DNA from: Pollutibacter soli
GTDB taxonomy: Bacteria; Bacteroidota; Bacteroidia; Chitinophagales; Chitinophagaceae
Reading direction: 5' to 3'
Assembly (NCBI GenBank): GCA_029269725.1
Contig: JARJHS010000003.1
Location: forward strand, 402,292 to 466,291
DNA length: 64,000 nt
Part shown: positions 55,704-64,000 of the stretch, in pieces
Position numbering within the stretch: the first letter of the stretch is position 1
How the letters are laid out: every line of letters starts with the position of its first letter
The notes under the pieces: generated by a model
What the model was told of the DNA's origin: nothing
Database searches by the model: none
Seen by the model: the letters and a program-made list of their open reading frames with translations, nothing else
Position numbers and translations under genes: made by a program

Positions 55704-57074
55704 ATGGTGAATCATGCAGACCTGTCGGAGAAGTTTAATGTTGATGAGCCGAGAGTTAACTGGCATGATGAGACTTTATGGTGGGTCAGGCAGAAAAGAG
55801 ATCGTGCAGCAAAACAGATTCCGGAATGGGAAGAACTTCGTTCTGTTGCGTCGTCGATAAAAGACAATGTCCTTTCTAATCTCAGTGAGTATCTCGCAGA
55901 ATTTGAAAAAAATGCGAAACAAAACGGAGTTCATGTTCACTGGGCTGCTGACGCTGATGAACACAACCAGATCGTTCTTGAAATCATTCAGAGCCATGGA
56001 ATAAAAAGCATAGTGAAGAGTAAATCGATGCTGACGGAAGAGTGCCATCTCAATCCGTTTCTCATTAAAAACAATATCGAAGTTGTCGACACTGATCTTG
56101 GTGAAAGAATAGTACAGCTTGCGGAAGAACCGCCCAGCCATATTGTGTTGCCATGTATTCACTGGAAAAAAGAGGAGATCGGAGATCTGTTTCATAAACA
56201 CCTTGGAACACCTGCAGGAAATGCAGATCCCATTTTTCTCACGAGAGCAGCAAGAGCGCACCTGCGTAAATATTTTCTTTCTGCTAAACTCGCTATGACG
56301 GGAGTGAACTTCGCGATCGCTTCTACAGGCGAATTTGTTGTTTGTACAAACGAGGGCAATGCAGATATGGGGGCACATCTTGCAGATGTACACATTGCCT
56401 GTATGGGGCTGGAAAAAATAATTCCTGAAAGAAAACATCTGGGTGTTTTTCTTCGCTTGCTGGCAAGAAGTGCTACCGGGCAACCCATTACATCTTACAG
56501 CAGCCATTTCCGCAAACCTGCAGAAGGACAGGAAATGCATATCGTAATCGTTGATAATGGCCGCAGCCGCCAGCTTGGTCGGCTGGATTTCAGAAATTCA
56601 TTAAAGTGTATTCGTTGTGCCGCATGTTTTAATACATGCCCGGTTTACCGGCGCAGTGGCGGACATAGCTATCACACAGCGATTGCAGGCCCGATTGGTT
56701 CTATACTTGCGCCCAACCTCGATATGCGGAATTATGCAGATCTGCCCTTTGCTTCAACATTATGCGGCTCGTGTTCAAATGTTTGTCCTGTAAAAATTGA
56801 TATTCATCAGCAACTGTATAAATGGCGGCAGGTACTTGTTGAAGAAGGTTATGTAACGAAGGAAAAGTCAGTTGCAATGAAGACGATGAGTTCGGTGTTA
56901 TCAAATCCTTCAAAATACCGGTTAGCGGGTAGGCTTGGACGTTGGATTTTACGCAATGCACCGTTTCTTGCAAAAAACAGATGGAACCTGTGGTTTAAAC
57001 ATAGAGAGATGCCAGAGGCTCCAAAGAACTCTTTCAGGGAATGGTACCTGGAAAATAAAGTGAATAAAAAATGA
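55704..57074 (+). CDS. lutB: Lactate utilisation protein B (LUD domain plus 4Fe-4S)
   Basis: 456 residues. N-terminal LUD domain (~60-290), then two 4Fe-4S ferredoxin motifs: KCIRCAACFNTCPVY (~300) and CGSCSNVCPVKIDIH (~355), then a C-terminal helical part (KYRLAGRLGRWILR). It is the iron-sulfur subunit passing electrons from lactate. It overlaps lutC by 4 bases. Confidence 0.95.
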   Translation: MVNHADLSEKFNVDEPRVNWHDETLWWVRQKRDRAAKQIPEWEELRSVASSIKDNVLSNLSEYLAEFEKNAKQNGVHVHWAADADEHNQIVLEIIQSHGIKSIVKSKSMLTEECHLNPFLIKNNIEVVDTDLGERIVQLAEEPPSHIVLPCIHWKKEEIGDLFHKHLGTPAGNADPIFLTRAARAHLRKYFLSAKLAMTGVNFAIASTGEFVVCTNEGNADMGAHLADVHIACMGLEKIIPERKHLGVFLRLLARSATGQPITSYSSHFRKPAEGQEMHIVIVDNGRSRQLGRLDFRNSLKCIRCAACFNTCPVYRRSGGHSYHTAIAGPIGSILAPNLDMRNYADLPFASTLCGSCSNVCPVKIDIHQQLYKWRQVLVEEGYVTKEKSVAMKTMSSVLSNPSKYRLAGRLGRWILRNAPFLAKNRWNLWFKHREMPEAPKNSFREWYLENKVNKK

Positions 57075-57661
57075 GTTCCAGGGACAAAATACTTTCAGCC
57101 GTTAAAAGTAATCAGCCATCTCGGGTACCGATCGCTGAAATCAATATTACTGTTGCAGATGATGAAGACCTGAAAAGTAAGTATCTGAGGATATTGGAAA
57201 GCATTGGAGGGAAAGGTCAAATCGTCGATAGTTGTGATGAGATTCAAAAAATATTGTCCGCTGATTTTGACCCGTCATCAAGAAAAATTGCGGTAGGCAG
57301 GAGCTGGCCCGGCTTTGCTGAAAGCTTTTCCGCCGCCATCGATCCACATCAGTTGGAAAATGTTGAAGTGGCCATTATTGAAGCTCATTTTGCCGTTGCA
57401 GAGAATGCGGCCGTATGGGTTACTGAAGATCGAATGGGATTCAGGGCATTGCCTTTTATCTGCCAGCATTTGGTGGTGATAATTCCTGAACAGCATATTG
57501 TTGCCACCATGCATGATGCATATCAGTTTATTGGCCATCGCGAATATAATTTTGCAACCTTTATCGCGGGCCCTTCAAAAACAGCCGATATTGAACAATC
57601 ACTTGTGCTTGGTGCGCATGGGCCGATTTCGATGAGAGCGTTTTTGCTCAGGCAGGAGTGA
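57071..57661 (+). CDS. lutC: Lactate utilisation protein C (LUD domain)
   Basis: 196 residues, LUD/DUF162 domain: VAENAAVWVTEDRMGFRALP, QHLVVIIPEQHIVATMHDAY and the C-terminal AGPSKTADIEQSLVLGAHGP are the LutC signatures. It ends LLRQE. The last codons CGG CAG GAG TGA lie in an 18-base inverted repeat shared with the convergent gene that also ends RQE. Confidence 0.94.
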   Translation: MSSRDKILSAVKSNQPSRVPIAEINITVADDEDLKSKYLRILESIGGKGQIVDSCDEIQKILSADFDPSSRKIAVGRSWPGFAESFSAAIDPHQLENVEVAIIEAHFAVAENAAVWVTEDRMGFRALPFICQHLVVIIPEQHIVATMHDAYQFIGHREYNFATFIAGPSKTADIEQSLVLGAHGPISMRAFLLRQE

Positions 57662-57665
57662 GGAG
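57648..57665 (+). repeat. 18-base inverted-repeat arm at the lutC stop codon
   Basis: TCAGGCAGGAGTGAGGAG; its exact reverse complement is at 57883-57900, at the stop codon of the opposite-strand VCBS gene. Confidence 0.85.
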
Positions 57666-57882
57666 CAAGGAAACAGGAGAGGCAATAGTAAGTAGGCAAC
57701 AGGAGTTTAGAGTTGGTAGTTATAGGACCGTTCGATGATAAAACCCATCCGATATTTTAATTGAACTTTAAACGTTAACCTCGGTGTATTTCTACTACAA
57801 GGATTTCTAGAAACAAAAATCTGGCAGCTCCTATTTCCTCCCCACTATTGCCTGTTGGCTGGCTGTTTCTCCTGCCTCCCTC

Positions 57883-57900
57883 CTCCTCACTCCTGCCTGA
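57883..57900 (-). repeat. 18-base inverted-repeat arm at the VCBS gene stop codon
   Basis: Reverse complement of the 57648 arm. Both arms encode RQE-stop for the convergent genes. The 217-base gap between them has more purine/pyrimidine repeat debris. Confidence 0.85.
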
Positions 57901-59077
57901 CCTGTTCAAACACAAACACGCCCTTCTTATTCGAAATTATAATATCCTGCAGCTTGTCTTTATTGATATCTTCTACATTAAATTGAATGCCAACACCTGA
58001 GTTGTTATCAATTTCATGCCTGATCCACGAGGGCTGTCTTCCAGGTTTGAATTCGTACCAGTTCAACATTGAAGCATCATATGCGCCCCGGTCACCACCA
58101 TTGTGAGCAAAATATCTTTTACCTGTAGTTAAATCAGGGTGACCATCGCCGTTAATATCTTTCAGAATAAGTGAATGAGTTTGTGAAACACTACTATCAA
58201 TGAGATGAGAAATAAAGTTTGATGAAGTGCCATCGTTAACCTGCTCATACCACCAGATTCCATAGTCGTGTGCTGAAGATGCAAACACATCCATATCCTT
58301 ATCCCCATCAACATCATAAACGATCATGTCGGCGCAATTGGGACCCAGCTTTGCCGGATGAAATTTCCAGTGGGATGATGATTTCGGATCTGCAGGACCT
58401 TCCCACCAGCCGGTATTGATAATTACATCCTTGCGACCATCTTTATTCAGATCACCATATCCAAGACCATGTGTGTATTTATGTGTTCCGATGTTCGGAT
58501 CATTACTGATCACATATCTTGTCCAGAGGGTATCTCCCTTTTTAACAGGAGCCCGGTACCAGACCACCTCCTTTTTTTCATTATCATTACAAAGCACATC
58601 CTTTCTGCCGTCACCATCCACATCAACAAACTGAGGTGCTTCATTTCCTGCCGTCGGAAGAATCATCCGCATGGTCCAGTGTTGCTCTTTGTTCTTTGGA
58701 TTTTCATACCAGACCATCTCCTGACCGGGTTGATCCATGCGGATAAGATCAATCCATCCGTCGAGATTTACATCCAAAGCAAAATTCAGAAATGTGGTGC
58801 TGTAGCCTTTGTCGTAAGTGAAAGTATCCGGAATGGCAAGTTCATGTTTTTTCCAACCGGGTGCTTCCCACCACCATGCACCCGCAAGAACATCTGTTTT
58901 CCCATCTTTGTTTACATCTGCAACGGCTACACCTTCTGAAACAAAAACTTCGCTAAGTACATTTTTTTTGAAAGCAACTGTCTTCGTCCGAAATATTTTG
59001 GTAGCAGAAAGAATCAACATTATCAATATGAATATCAGCAGATGAAAACCAGAAAACAACATGATACGTTTAAGCAT
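57887..59077 (-). CDS. VCBS/FG-GAP repeat membrane-anchored protein
   Basis: 396 residues. One N-terminal hydrophobic segment (IMLFSGFHLLIFILIMLILS), then a beta-propeller with repeated Ca-binding-like motifs: ADVNKDGKTDVLAG, LDVNLDGWIDLIR, VDVDGDGRKDVLC, GDLNKDGRKDVIIN, YDVDGDKDMDVFAS, KDINGDGHPDLTTG and EDINKDKLQDIIIS, seven in all. Similar propellers occur next to DUF1080 and Gfo/Idh/MocA genes in Bacteroidota; exact role unknown. ATG at 59077; an in-frame TTG is at 59083. Confidence 0.88.
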   Translation of the reverse strand: MLKRIMLFSGFHLLIFILIMLILSATKIFRTKTVAFKKNVLSEVFVSEGVAVADVNKDGKTDVLAGAWWWEAPGWKKHELAIPDTFTYDKGYSTTFLNFALDVNLDGWIDLIRMDQPGQEMVWYENPKNKEQHWTMRMILPTAGNEAPQFVDVDGDGRKDVLCNDNEKKEVVWYRAPVKKGDTLWTRYVISNDPNIGTHKYTHGLGYGDLNKDGRKDVIINTGWWEGPADPKSSSHWKFHPAKLGPNCADMIVYDVDGDKDMDVFASSAHDYGIWWYEQVNDGTSSNFISHLIDSSVSQTHSLILKDINGDGHPDLTTGKRYFAHNGGDRGAYDASMLNWYEFKPGRQPSWIRHEIDNNSGVGIQFNVEDINKDKLQDIIISNKKGVFVFEQVRQE

Positions 59078-59092
59078 ATACAAAAAATTGTT

Positions 59093-59119
59093 TTCAATGA
59101 AATCCCTGATTTCATTGAA
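59093..59119 (-). repeat. 11-base perfect hairpin upstream of the VCBS gene
   Basis: TTCAATGAAAT-CCCTG-ATTTCATTGAA, 16 bases before the ATG. On the minus strand it would be the 5' leader of the mRNA, so it could be an operator or an RNA stem. A GACACTCC-TAT-CGGAGC element follows. Confidence 0.65.
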
Positions 59120-59300
59120 CGGGACACTCCTATCGGAGCGGGAAATTGGAAACTCGTGTGTGATAATCTTCTACAAACAGGTCGCTACTAATGGAGCTGA
59201 AAACAAATCCAGCACAATATGATTGCATAAACAATACCCTTTGCATGAGAATTGATTTGTTTTCACGGAAACCAGATAGGCCCAGCATCCGCATGAACTT

Positions 59301-59335
59301 ACGTTTAACTTTAAACTTTAAACCTTCAACCCTAC
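59301..59335. repeat. Degenerate heptad tract ACnTTnA
   Basis: ACGTTTA, ACTTTAA, ACTTTAA, ACCTTCA and ACCCTAC keep the 7-base spacing, touching the stop of the DUF1080 gene (59332-59334). Confidence 0.65.
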
Positions 59336-60108
59336 TGCCTGATTTCAATATTCCTATACTCCACTTTCATCGGCGGACCCACATGCACCTGAACCCCCAG
59401 CAGCCCTTTGAATTTTCTGTTGATTGTATCTTCATCAGTTACATCACTCATGAGGATGTCGTTCACATAATGCTGCAAACGATTTCCTTTCACAATTAGA
59501 TGAACTTTATTCCAGTCTTCATATTTAATCAACGCTTTTAAAGAATCACTGCTGCCCAACGAACCGGTCACTTTTCGCAATTGCCAGGCATTGTTTTTAA
59601 CATTACCGGCAATCTGTCCGGAGTCCACTGTAACAATCTCTCCGCGATAAGCAAGCGTTGTTCGTCCGCGTTCTTCATAATTCTGACCCGTGTAACTGAT
59701 CTTTCCATCGATATCGGCCTGGTAACCTTTCAAGGCGTTTGGCACATCGGGAAAAATTTCGCTGCGATAGTTGATTCCGCTGTTGCCATCTTTCGAAATT
59801 TTCACTTCGAGTTTTAGTTCAAAATCTCCGGGCTCACCACCCTGCCAGACAATAAAAGAATTCGTCTTCAATAGTGTTGCAGGTGTAATCTCTCCAACCA
59901 GGTTGCCGTTTTCTACTCGCCAGTATACAGTATCACCTTTCCAGCCATCAAGATTTTTGCCGTTAAAAATGGACACGAACGCTGAAGAATCTTTTTTAAC
60001 CTCAGCCGTTGTCTCTTCCGCAGGTTTTTCCTCAGGGGATGAACAGGATGCATTTAACATGTTTAACGAAGCAAGGACTATCGTTACCGCACAACCGAAT
60101 ATTTTCAT
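59332..60108 (-). CDS. DUF1080 (3-keto-glycoside hydrolase-type) lipoprotein
   Basis: 258 residues from the ATG at 60108; upstream in-frame codons to 60252 look non-coding because the lipoprotein signal (MKIFGCAVTIVLASLNM, lipobox ASC) begins here. The DUF1080 jelly roll shows SIFNGKNLDGWKG, VENGNLVGE, GDFELKLEVKI, NSGINYRS and VEYRNIEIR. Members of this family hydrolyse 3-keto-glycosides by eliminative mechanisms. It precedes (in transcription order, follows) the Gfo/Idh/MocA gene by 13 bases, the pairing expected for 3-keto-sugar metabolism. Confidence 0.9.
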   Translation of the reverse strand: MKIFGCAVTIVLASLNMLNASCSSPEEKPAEETTAEVKKDSSAFVSIFNGKNLDGWKGDTVYWRVENGNLVGEITPATLLKTNSFIVWQGGEPGDFELKLEVKISKDGNSGINYRSEIFPDVPNALKGYQADIDGKISYTGQNYEERGRTTLAYRGEIVTVDSGQIAGNVKNNAWQLRKVTGSLGSSDSLKALIKYEDWNKVHLIVKGNRLQHYVNDILMSDVTDEDTINRKFKGLLGVQVHVGPPMKVEYRNIEIRQ

Positions 60109-60121
60109 TTGTTTGATATTT

Positions 60122-61279
60122 TTATTTGGAATTCCAGACAACGCCGGTATTCTTCCAGGACTTGTCTTTGGCAGAATCGATAACCGACTGACAAACTTTT
60201 TGCGTTTCAAGTGCGTCACGGAATGTTGGCGCGCATGAACTTCTATCTTCAAGACTCTTCAGAAAATCTGCTGCCTGGTGAACAAAGCTATGTTCATAAC
60301 CGATGATTAATCCAGGAACCCACCATTTGTTCATGTATGGCTGATCACCATCAGTGACCAGTATGGACCGCCATCCGCGAACTACTGAAGGATCGCGATG
60401 ATCGAAATATTCAAGACGATTCAGATCATGCAGATCCCAGCGGATGGACGCGTGCTCTCCATTGATTTCAAAGGTATATAATGCCTTGTGCCCGCGTGCG
60501 TAACGTGTAGATTCAAATAAGCCGAGTGAACCATTTTCAAAATGGCAATGGAAAATACAGGCGTCATCAATTCCGACTTCCTGCTTCTTTCCGCTTACCT
60601 GGTGTACTCTTTCTTTGATAAATGTTTCAGTAACTGCAGACACATCTTTTATTCCACCGTTGAGCCACATAGCAGTATCGATACAATGCGCAAGTAAATC
60701 TCCGGTCACACCTGAACCTGCTGCATCCACATCAAGTCTCCAGGTTCCTGCTCCACCCTGTGGTACATCCGGACTGATTGTCCAGTCCTGCAAGAAATTT
60801 GCGCGGTAGTGAAATATTCGTCCCAATTTCCCTTCATCGATAAGTTGTTTTGCAAGTGTTACCGCAGGAAGACGACGATAGTTGTACCAGACAGTATTGG
60901 CAACGCCAGCTTTTTCAATTTCATGTGTCATCGCTTCAGCAGCATCAATCGTCGATGAGAGCGGCTTTTCACACAACACCATTTTGCCGGCTCTTGCTGC
61001 AGCAATCGCAATATCAGCATGCGCGTTATTCGGTGTACAGATATCAACAGCATCAATATCCGGACTTGCAACCAGTGCTTTCCAATCGGTTTCAAACGAA
61101 GCATAGCCCCATTGTTCAGCAAAGGCCTTTGCTTTATTTCCATCACGTGCGCAAACGCGCTGCAGCACTGGTTTGTAGGCAAGCTCAGGAAAAAAATGAC
61201 TCACCCTGTTATATGCATTGGAATGGGTGCGACCCATAAATCCACATCCGATCAATCCGATTTTCAATTCTTTTTTCAT
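60122..61279 (-). CDS. Gfo/Idh/MocA family sugar oxidoreductase
   Basis: 385 residues from the ATG at 61279 (an earlier in-frame ATG at 61321 adds a non-conserved lead). Rossmann motif [12 protein letters not shown], catalytic-site EKP in [27 protein letters not shown] and [13 protein letters not shown] are typical. Uses NAD(P)H to oxidise or reduce a sugar hydroxyl, probably the C3 position given the DUF1080 neighbour (inference). Confidence 0.92.
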   Translation of the reverse strand: MKKELKIGLIGCGFMGRTHSNAYNRVSHFFPELAYKPVLQRVCARDGNKAKAFAEQWGYASFETDWKALVASPDIDAVDICTPNNAHADIAIAAARAGKMVLCEKPLSSTIDAAEAMTHEIEKAGVANTVWYNYRRLPAVTLAKQLIDEGKLGRIFHYRANFLQDWTISPDVPQGGAGTWRLDVDAAGSGVTGDLLAHCIDTAMWLNGGIKDVSAVTETFIKERVHQVSGKKQEVGIDDACIFHCHFENGSLGLFESTRYARGHKALYTFEINGEHASIRWDLHDLNRLEYFDHRDPSVVRGWRSILVTDGDQPYMNKWWVPGLIIGYEHSFVHQAADFLKSLEDRSSCAPTFRDALETQKVCQSVIDSAKDKSWKNTGVVWNSK

Positions 61280-61308
61280 CTTCAGGCAATAATTTGAATT
61301 GCGAAAAA

Positions 61309-62346
61309 TTAATTTGACCATCCGTGAGCTTCTCTCACTTTGATCATCACGGCCAGGATATCATTCCAAGTTTTTTGCTGAGTCATCACTGCGTTTGGAA
61401 ACATGCAACCATCCCAGCAGATGTGCATGAATTTCTTTGTGAGATTATCATTCTCATCACGCAGCCAGAATCCTGCATCACGAACAATATCCATTTTTCC
61501 ATTGGGATCTGTAGCCAGGCAATGTCTTCCTGTTTTATCATGCGAACCTGTACCATGAACGGTTCCATCATTCTGTGCAACATGGAAATCGATCGTCCAG
61601 GGCCTCAGTGCTGCAGTCAGGGTCTTCATAGACTTATCAAGTGTCTCACGATCGTTCCAATCAAAGTTTTCAGGAAGAATTCTGTCCTCAGGACTATTAT
61701 ATCCCAGGAGAAAAAGAAAGCTATGGGCCATATCTGCCTGGTATCCGATGTTCGGACGGTTCACAGCTTCAAGTGTTTCAACCACGTGACGCCAGCTGTG
61801 CATTCCACCCCAGCAGATCTCACCTTCAATCGCAAGCTTCTCATCAAAATCAGCTGCAACATCACATGCTTCTGCAAATGTTGCTGCAATCTTCTTTGTA
61901 TTGTTGACCGGATCTTTCGACCAACTACCGGGGTCACACGAAGAATCCATCCGGATCACACCGTAATGACGAACGCCAAAATCCCTCAGCAATTTTCCAA
62001 TTCTGCAGCTCTTCTTTATCTGGGTTACAAACTGTTTGCGCTCTGTATCCGATCCCATGGCCGAGCCACCACCAGTGCCGCCCCATACAGGAGCAACAAG
62101 ACTTCCTATATTCAAGTTCCGACCGGCAACCTGTTCAGCTAATCTTTTGATATCATCGTCACTGCTATCGATATCTGTATGTGGCAGTGAAAGAAAAATA
62201 TCGATGCCGTCGAACTTAACGCCATCTACTTCTGCGGCAGCGGTCATTTCAATCATCTGATCCTGTGAAATCACCGGTTCAGAGCCTTCGCCTTTACCAA
62301 CGATACCGGGCCAGGCAGCATTGTGAATTTTTGGGAAATGATTCAT
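61309..62346 (-). CDS. Sugar phosphate isomerase/epimerase (TIM barrel)
   Basis: 345 residues, xylose-isomerase-like TIM barrel (AP endonuclease family 2 fold): [35 protein letters not shown] with metal Glu, [10 protein letters not shown] and a C-terminal [10 protein letters not shown]. It starts 30 bases from the oxidoreductase gene in the same operon and may isomerise a keto-sugar. Exact substrate unknown. Confidence 0.87.
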   Translation of the reverse strand: MNHFPKIHNAAWPGIVGKGEGSEPVISQDQMIEMTAAAEVDGVKFDGIDIFLSLPHTDIDSSDDDIKRLAEQVAGRNLNIGSLVAPVWGGTGGGSAMGSDTERKQFVTQIKKSCRIGKLLRDFGVRHYGVIRMDSSCDPGSWSKDPVNNTKKIAATFAEACDVAADFDEKLAIEGEICWGGMHSWRHVVETLEAVNRPNIGYQADMAHSFLFLLGYNSPEDRILPENFDWNDRETLDKSMKTLTAALRPWTIDFHVAQNDGTVHGTGSHDKTGRHCLATDPNGKMDIVRDAGFWLRDENDNLTKKFMHICWDGCMFPNAVMTQQKTWNDILAVMIKVREAHGWSN

Positions 62347-62353
62347 ATGAAGA

Positions 62354-62381
62354 AGTTTATAGTTTTTAGTTTACAGTTGAA
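62354..62381. repeat. AGTTnnn heptad tract, 4 units
   Basis: AGTTTAT, AGTTTTT, AGTTTAC and AGTTGAA, directly upstream of the isomerase ATG (62346). Confidence 0.75.
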
Positions 62382-62385
62382 AGGG

Positions 62386-62420
62386 AGTTCATAGTTCTTA
62401 GTTCTTAGTTCTTAGTTCTT
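62386..62420. repeat. AGTTCTT heptad microsatellite, 5 units
   Basis: AGTTCAT then four perfect AGTTCTT units. Confidence 0.85.
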
Positions 62421-62435
62421 AGTTTAAACAGCCGG

Positions 62436-62477
62436 TTGTTCGTTGTTCGTTGTTCGTTGTTCGTTGTTCGTTGTTCG
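62436..62477. repeat. TTGTTCG heptad microsatellite, 6 perfect units
   Basis: Six exact copies, flanked on the left by AAACAGCCGG and on the right by TTGAACAGCCAG. The left flank matches that of the 25.1 kb TTCGTTG locus. Confidence 0.9.
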
Positions 62478-62600
62478 TTGAACAGCCAGTTTTCAATTCT
62501 ATGTTCCCATAAGTTGTCGGTTGTCAGATCAGTCGCAATCAGTTTTTTCATTAGCAATTAGTCTCATTGCAATTTTTATCTTGCGTTGCCATAAACCTCT

Positions 62601-62642
62601 ATTACCTATTACCTATTACCTATTACCTATTACCTATTACCT
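62601..62642. repeat. ATTACCT heptad microsatellite, 6 perfect units
   Basis: Six exact copies, 38 bases from the cupin-gene stop (62681). Confidence 0.9.
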
Positions 62643-62680
62643 GGCTGTTCCCTTCGTCCACCGCCATTCGGCCTTTGGCC

Positions 62681-63901
62681 TTACTCATCCACTTCCATAT
62701 CCGGATTATCCGGACCGAAATGTTTCAACATTACGATCGGATCGGTTTTGGAATGATTTGTTATCACCACGCCATCCTTCGCAGCTTTTTCTGATACAAA
62801 ATATTCATCGTGCGTAAGCTGACCGTAACGTATAAGCGCCGGCGTTTCGATATCCCAGACACCCATTTTTCCATGCCCCTGCATCATGATCATTCCATAT
62901 GCAGCATTGTCCTTGATCGTCACAGTTTGTCCAGGATGTACTGTGAGTTCCTTGGCACCATAGTCGTGCGATTTGTAACAGATCCAGAGTTCACGATAAC
63001 CTTCTGCATCAGTTTCAGCAAAAGGTCTTACCGGTTTTGGCTCCATAAAACGATCATGCAACAGGTTAGGATCAGTATTTAGCTCCCAATCGAGTACATC
63101 AAGCAATGCCTGGTAATCACCAATACTTTCTTTCGGAGTTCCGTTCCATAAAAGTTCTTCAGGAATGACAGCATTGTTCACCAATGATTGATACATCGCA
63201 AATACATCCGACGCTTTCTGTGGCTCATAAGTACACAAACTGCCTGGCGCATGCAACAATCCCGGAGGTACATCCCAACCTGTTCCAGGCTGCAACCTTG
63301 CAGCCTGGGAGTAATTAGTGATCTTATTATCCCCCTTAGTAAAATTTTTTAGACACTCAAGAATCTGATCCTTAGTTGTGCCTGGGGTTATCCCAAAGAA
63401 AGTATATGGGAAATCACCGCCATGATTATTTACCTGCGGAGGAAAATAATAAGCTTCCGGTTTTCCAAGCTGACCAATCAATGCTGCTTTTTCATCATTG
63501 TGATGAACGTGATGCGGAAGTGGTCCGAGGTTATCGAAAAATTTAGAATACATCGGCCACAAGCCATATTTTTTCCAGAGACGATCACCGATAAGGTCGC
63601 CCTTTAATTCACCAACTGCATCTCTGAGCAAAACTCTTTTGACTTTTCCACCATCGTTGAATACGATCTGGCTCAAACCTTCATTCTCTCCGGTCAGCGG
63701 ACCATTTTTCGCAGGCGTTGTGGATGAAAACCACCTTTCGTCTATACCACCCCGTACTCCCCCCAAAACATAGTAGTCATCGGGATGAAGTTTTATCCTG
63801 CGACCTGGTACGCAAAATGATCTTGGTACCCAGTTAGGCGCAAGTCGTACAATTCCTTTTCCCTGTTCTAATGCGCCTGATGCTGATTTAGCGTATTCCA
63901 T
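62681..63901 (-). CDS. ManA-like cupin (mannose-6-phosphate-isomerase-type) protein
   Basis: 406 residues. Cupin motifs: LPHHVHHNDEKA (metal His residues, ~126-137), GTGWDVPPGLLHAPGS (~208-223) with further His, and a second cupin domain (LTVHPGQTVTIKDN, MMQGHGKMGVWD). This resembles class I phosphomannose isomerases in part but is larger and more divergent, so I call it a sugar-isomerase-like cupin. First gene of the minus-strand sugar cluster; nothing is seen between its ATG and the window end (63902-64000). Confidence 0.8.
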   Translation of the reverse strand: MEYAKSASGALEQGKGIVRLAPNWVPRSFCVPGRRIKLHPDDYYVLGGVRGGIDERWFSSTTPAKNGPLTGENEGLSQIVFNDGGKVKRVLLRDAVGELKGDLIGDRLWKKYGLWPMYSKFFDNLGPLPHHVHHNDEKAALIGQLGKPEAYYFPPQVNNHGGDFPYTFFGITPGTTKDQILECLKNFTKGDNKITNYSQAARLQPGTGWDVPPGLLHAPGSLCTYEPQKASDVFAMYQSLVNNAVIPEELLWNGTPKESIGDYQALLDVLDWELNTDPNLLHDRFMEPKPVRPFAETDAEGYRELWICYKSHDYGAKELTVHPGQTVTIKDNAAYGMIMMQGHGKMGVWDIETPALIRYGQLTHDEYFVSEKAAKDGVVITNHSKTDPIVMLKHFGPDNPDMEVDE

Positions 63902-64000
63902 ATAAACAAATTCAGTTTATCGTTGATTAATTAAATGAGTTCCTGAAATCATTAAGTTTATCCTGATCATGAATCAATTCAAATTCCATTTCATATTCTC

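Larger units (their letters stand above)
62347..62680. other. Gap made mostly of heptad microsatellites
   Basis: 334 bases between the isomerase and cupin genes; the four tracts listed separately occupy nearly half. No gene. Confidence 0.75.

Noticed and set aside
55776-56540. 254-residue minus-strand frame inside lutB
   Set aside because: Antisense to a gene with strong LUD and ferredoxin motifs; Cys/Phe-rich shadow.
61324-62142. 272-residue plus-strand frame inside the isomerase gene
   Set aside because: Antisense shadow of a clear TIM-barrel gene, with His/Cys-rich unlikely composition.
62354-62642. CRISPR array
   Set aside because: Period 7 with no unique spacers and no cas genes; these are microsatellites.

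Overview
The window comes from a Bacteroidota genome, most likely the Chitinophagaceae/Chitinophagales (inference from content). Signs are a SusC/SusD pair, lipoproteins with Bacteroidota-type lipoboxes, a TamL-TamB pair, LytS/LytTR signalling, a sufBCDSE operon, few Shine-Dalgarno sequences and occasional TAnnTTTG -7 boxes. No rRNA, tRNA, CRISPR array, insertion sequence or intact prophage was seen.

Layout. 1-8.6 kb: the 3' end of an ATP-dependent DNA ligase, its DEXH helicase and, 3.4 kb further on, the PdeM nuclease of the same repair module. Between them sit an ORF6N protein and a probable cell-wall amino-sugar recycling pair (an AmgK-like kinase fused to a RapZ C-terminal domain, then a MurU-like uridylyltransferase). 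A histone-deacetylase-like hydrolase follows PdeM. 8.6-10.1 kb: a palindrome-rich gap and a CI/LexA-like repressor. 10.4-16.7 kb: surE-lpxB operon, small membrane proteins, a putative Zn-peptidase, a lipoprotein and an SDR. 17-23 kb: the SUF iron-sulfur operon. 23.3-25 kb: kdgK-eda (Entner-Doudoroff, KDG branch). 25.2-28.3 kb: a degenerate LytS-like protein divergent from an intact LytS/LytTR pair. 28.3-34 kb: SusC, SusD and an accessory surface lipoprotein. 35-44.7 kb: an envelope/stress cluster (NtrC-type regulator, REC protein, lmo0937-like, CsbD, AI-2E transporter, YtxH/YqjE/YqjK-like, AsmA-like). 44.7-54.6 kb: adenosine deaminase, TamL-TamB, acetylxylan esterase. 55-57.7 kb: lutABC lactate oxidation. 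57.9-63.9 kb: a minus-strand sugar cluster (VCBS protein, DUF1080, Gfo/Idh/MocA oxidoreductase, TIM-barrel isomerase, ManA-like cupin), compatible with 3-keto-glycoside catabolism.

The most unusual signals are: (1) the kinase-RapZ_C fusion beside a MurU-like gene; (2) TGGC-type promoter-like boxes at nearly constant distance (36-46 bp) before six genes of the stress cluster that also encodes an NtrC-family activator; (3) many intergenic tracts with a strict 7-bp period built on different units, some running into stop codons; (4) a run of perfect palindromes at 8.8-9.1 kb; (5) two look-alike minus-strand leader or small-RNA elements at 34.7 and 42.7 kb.
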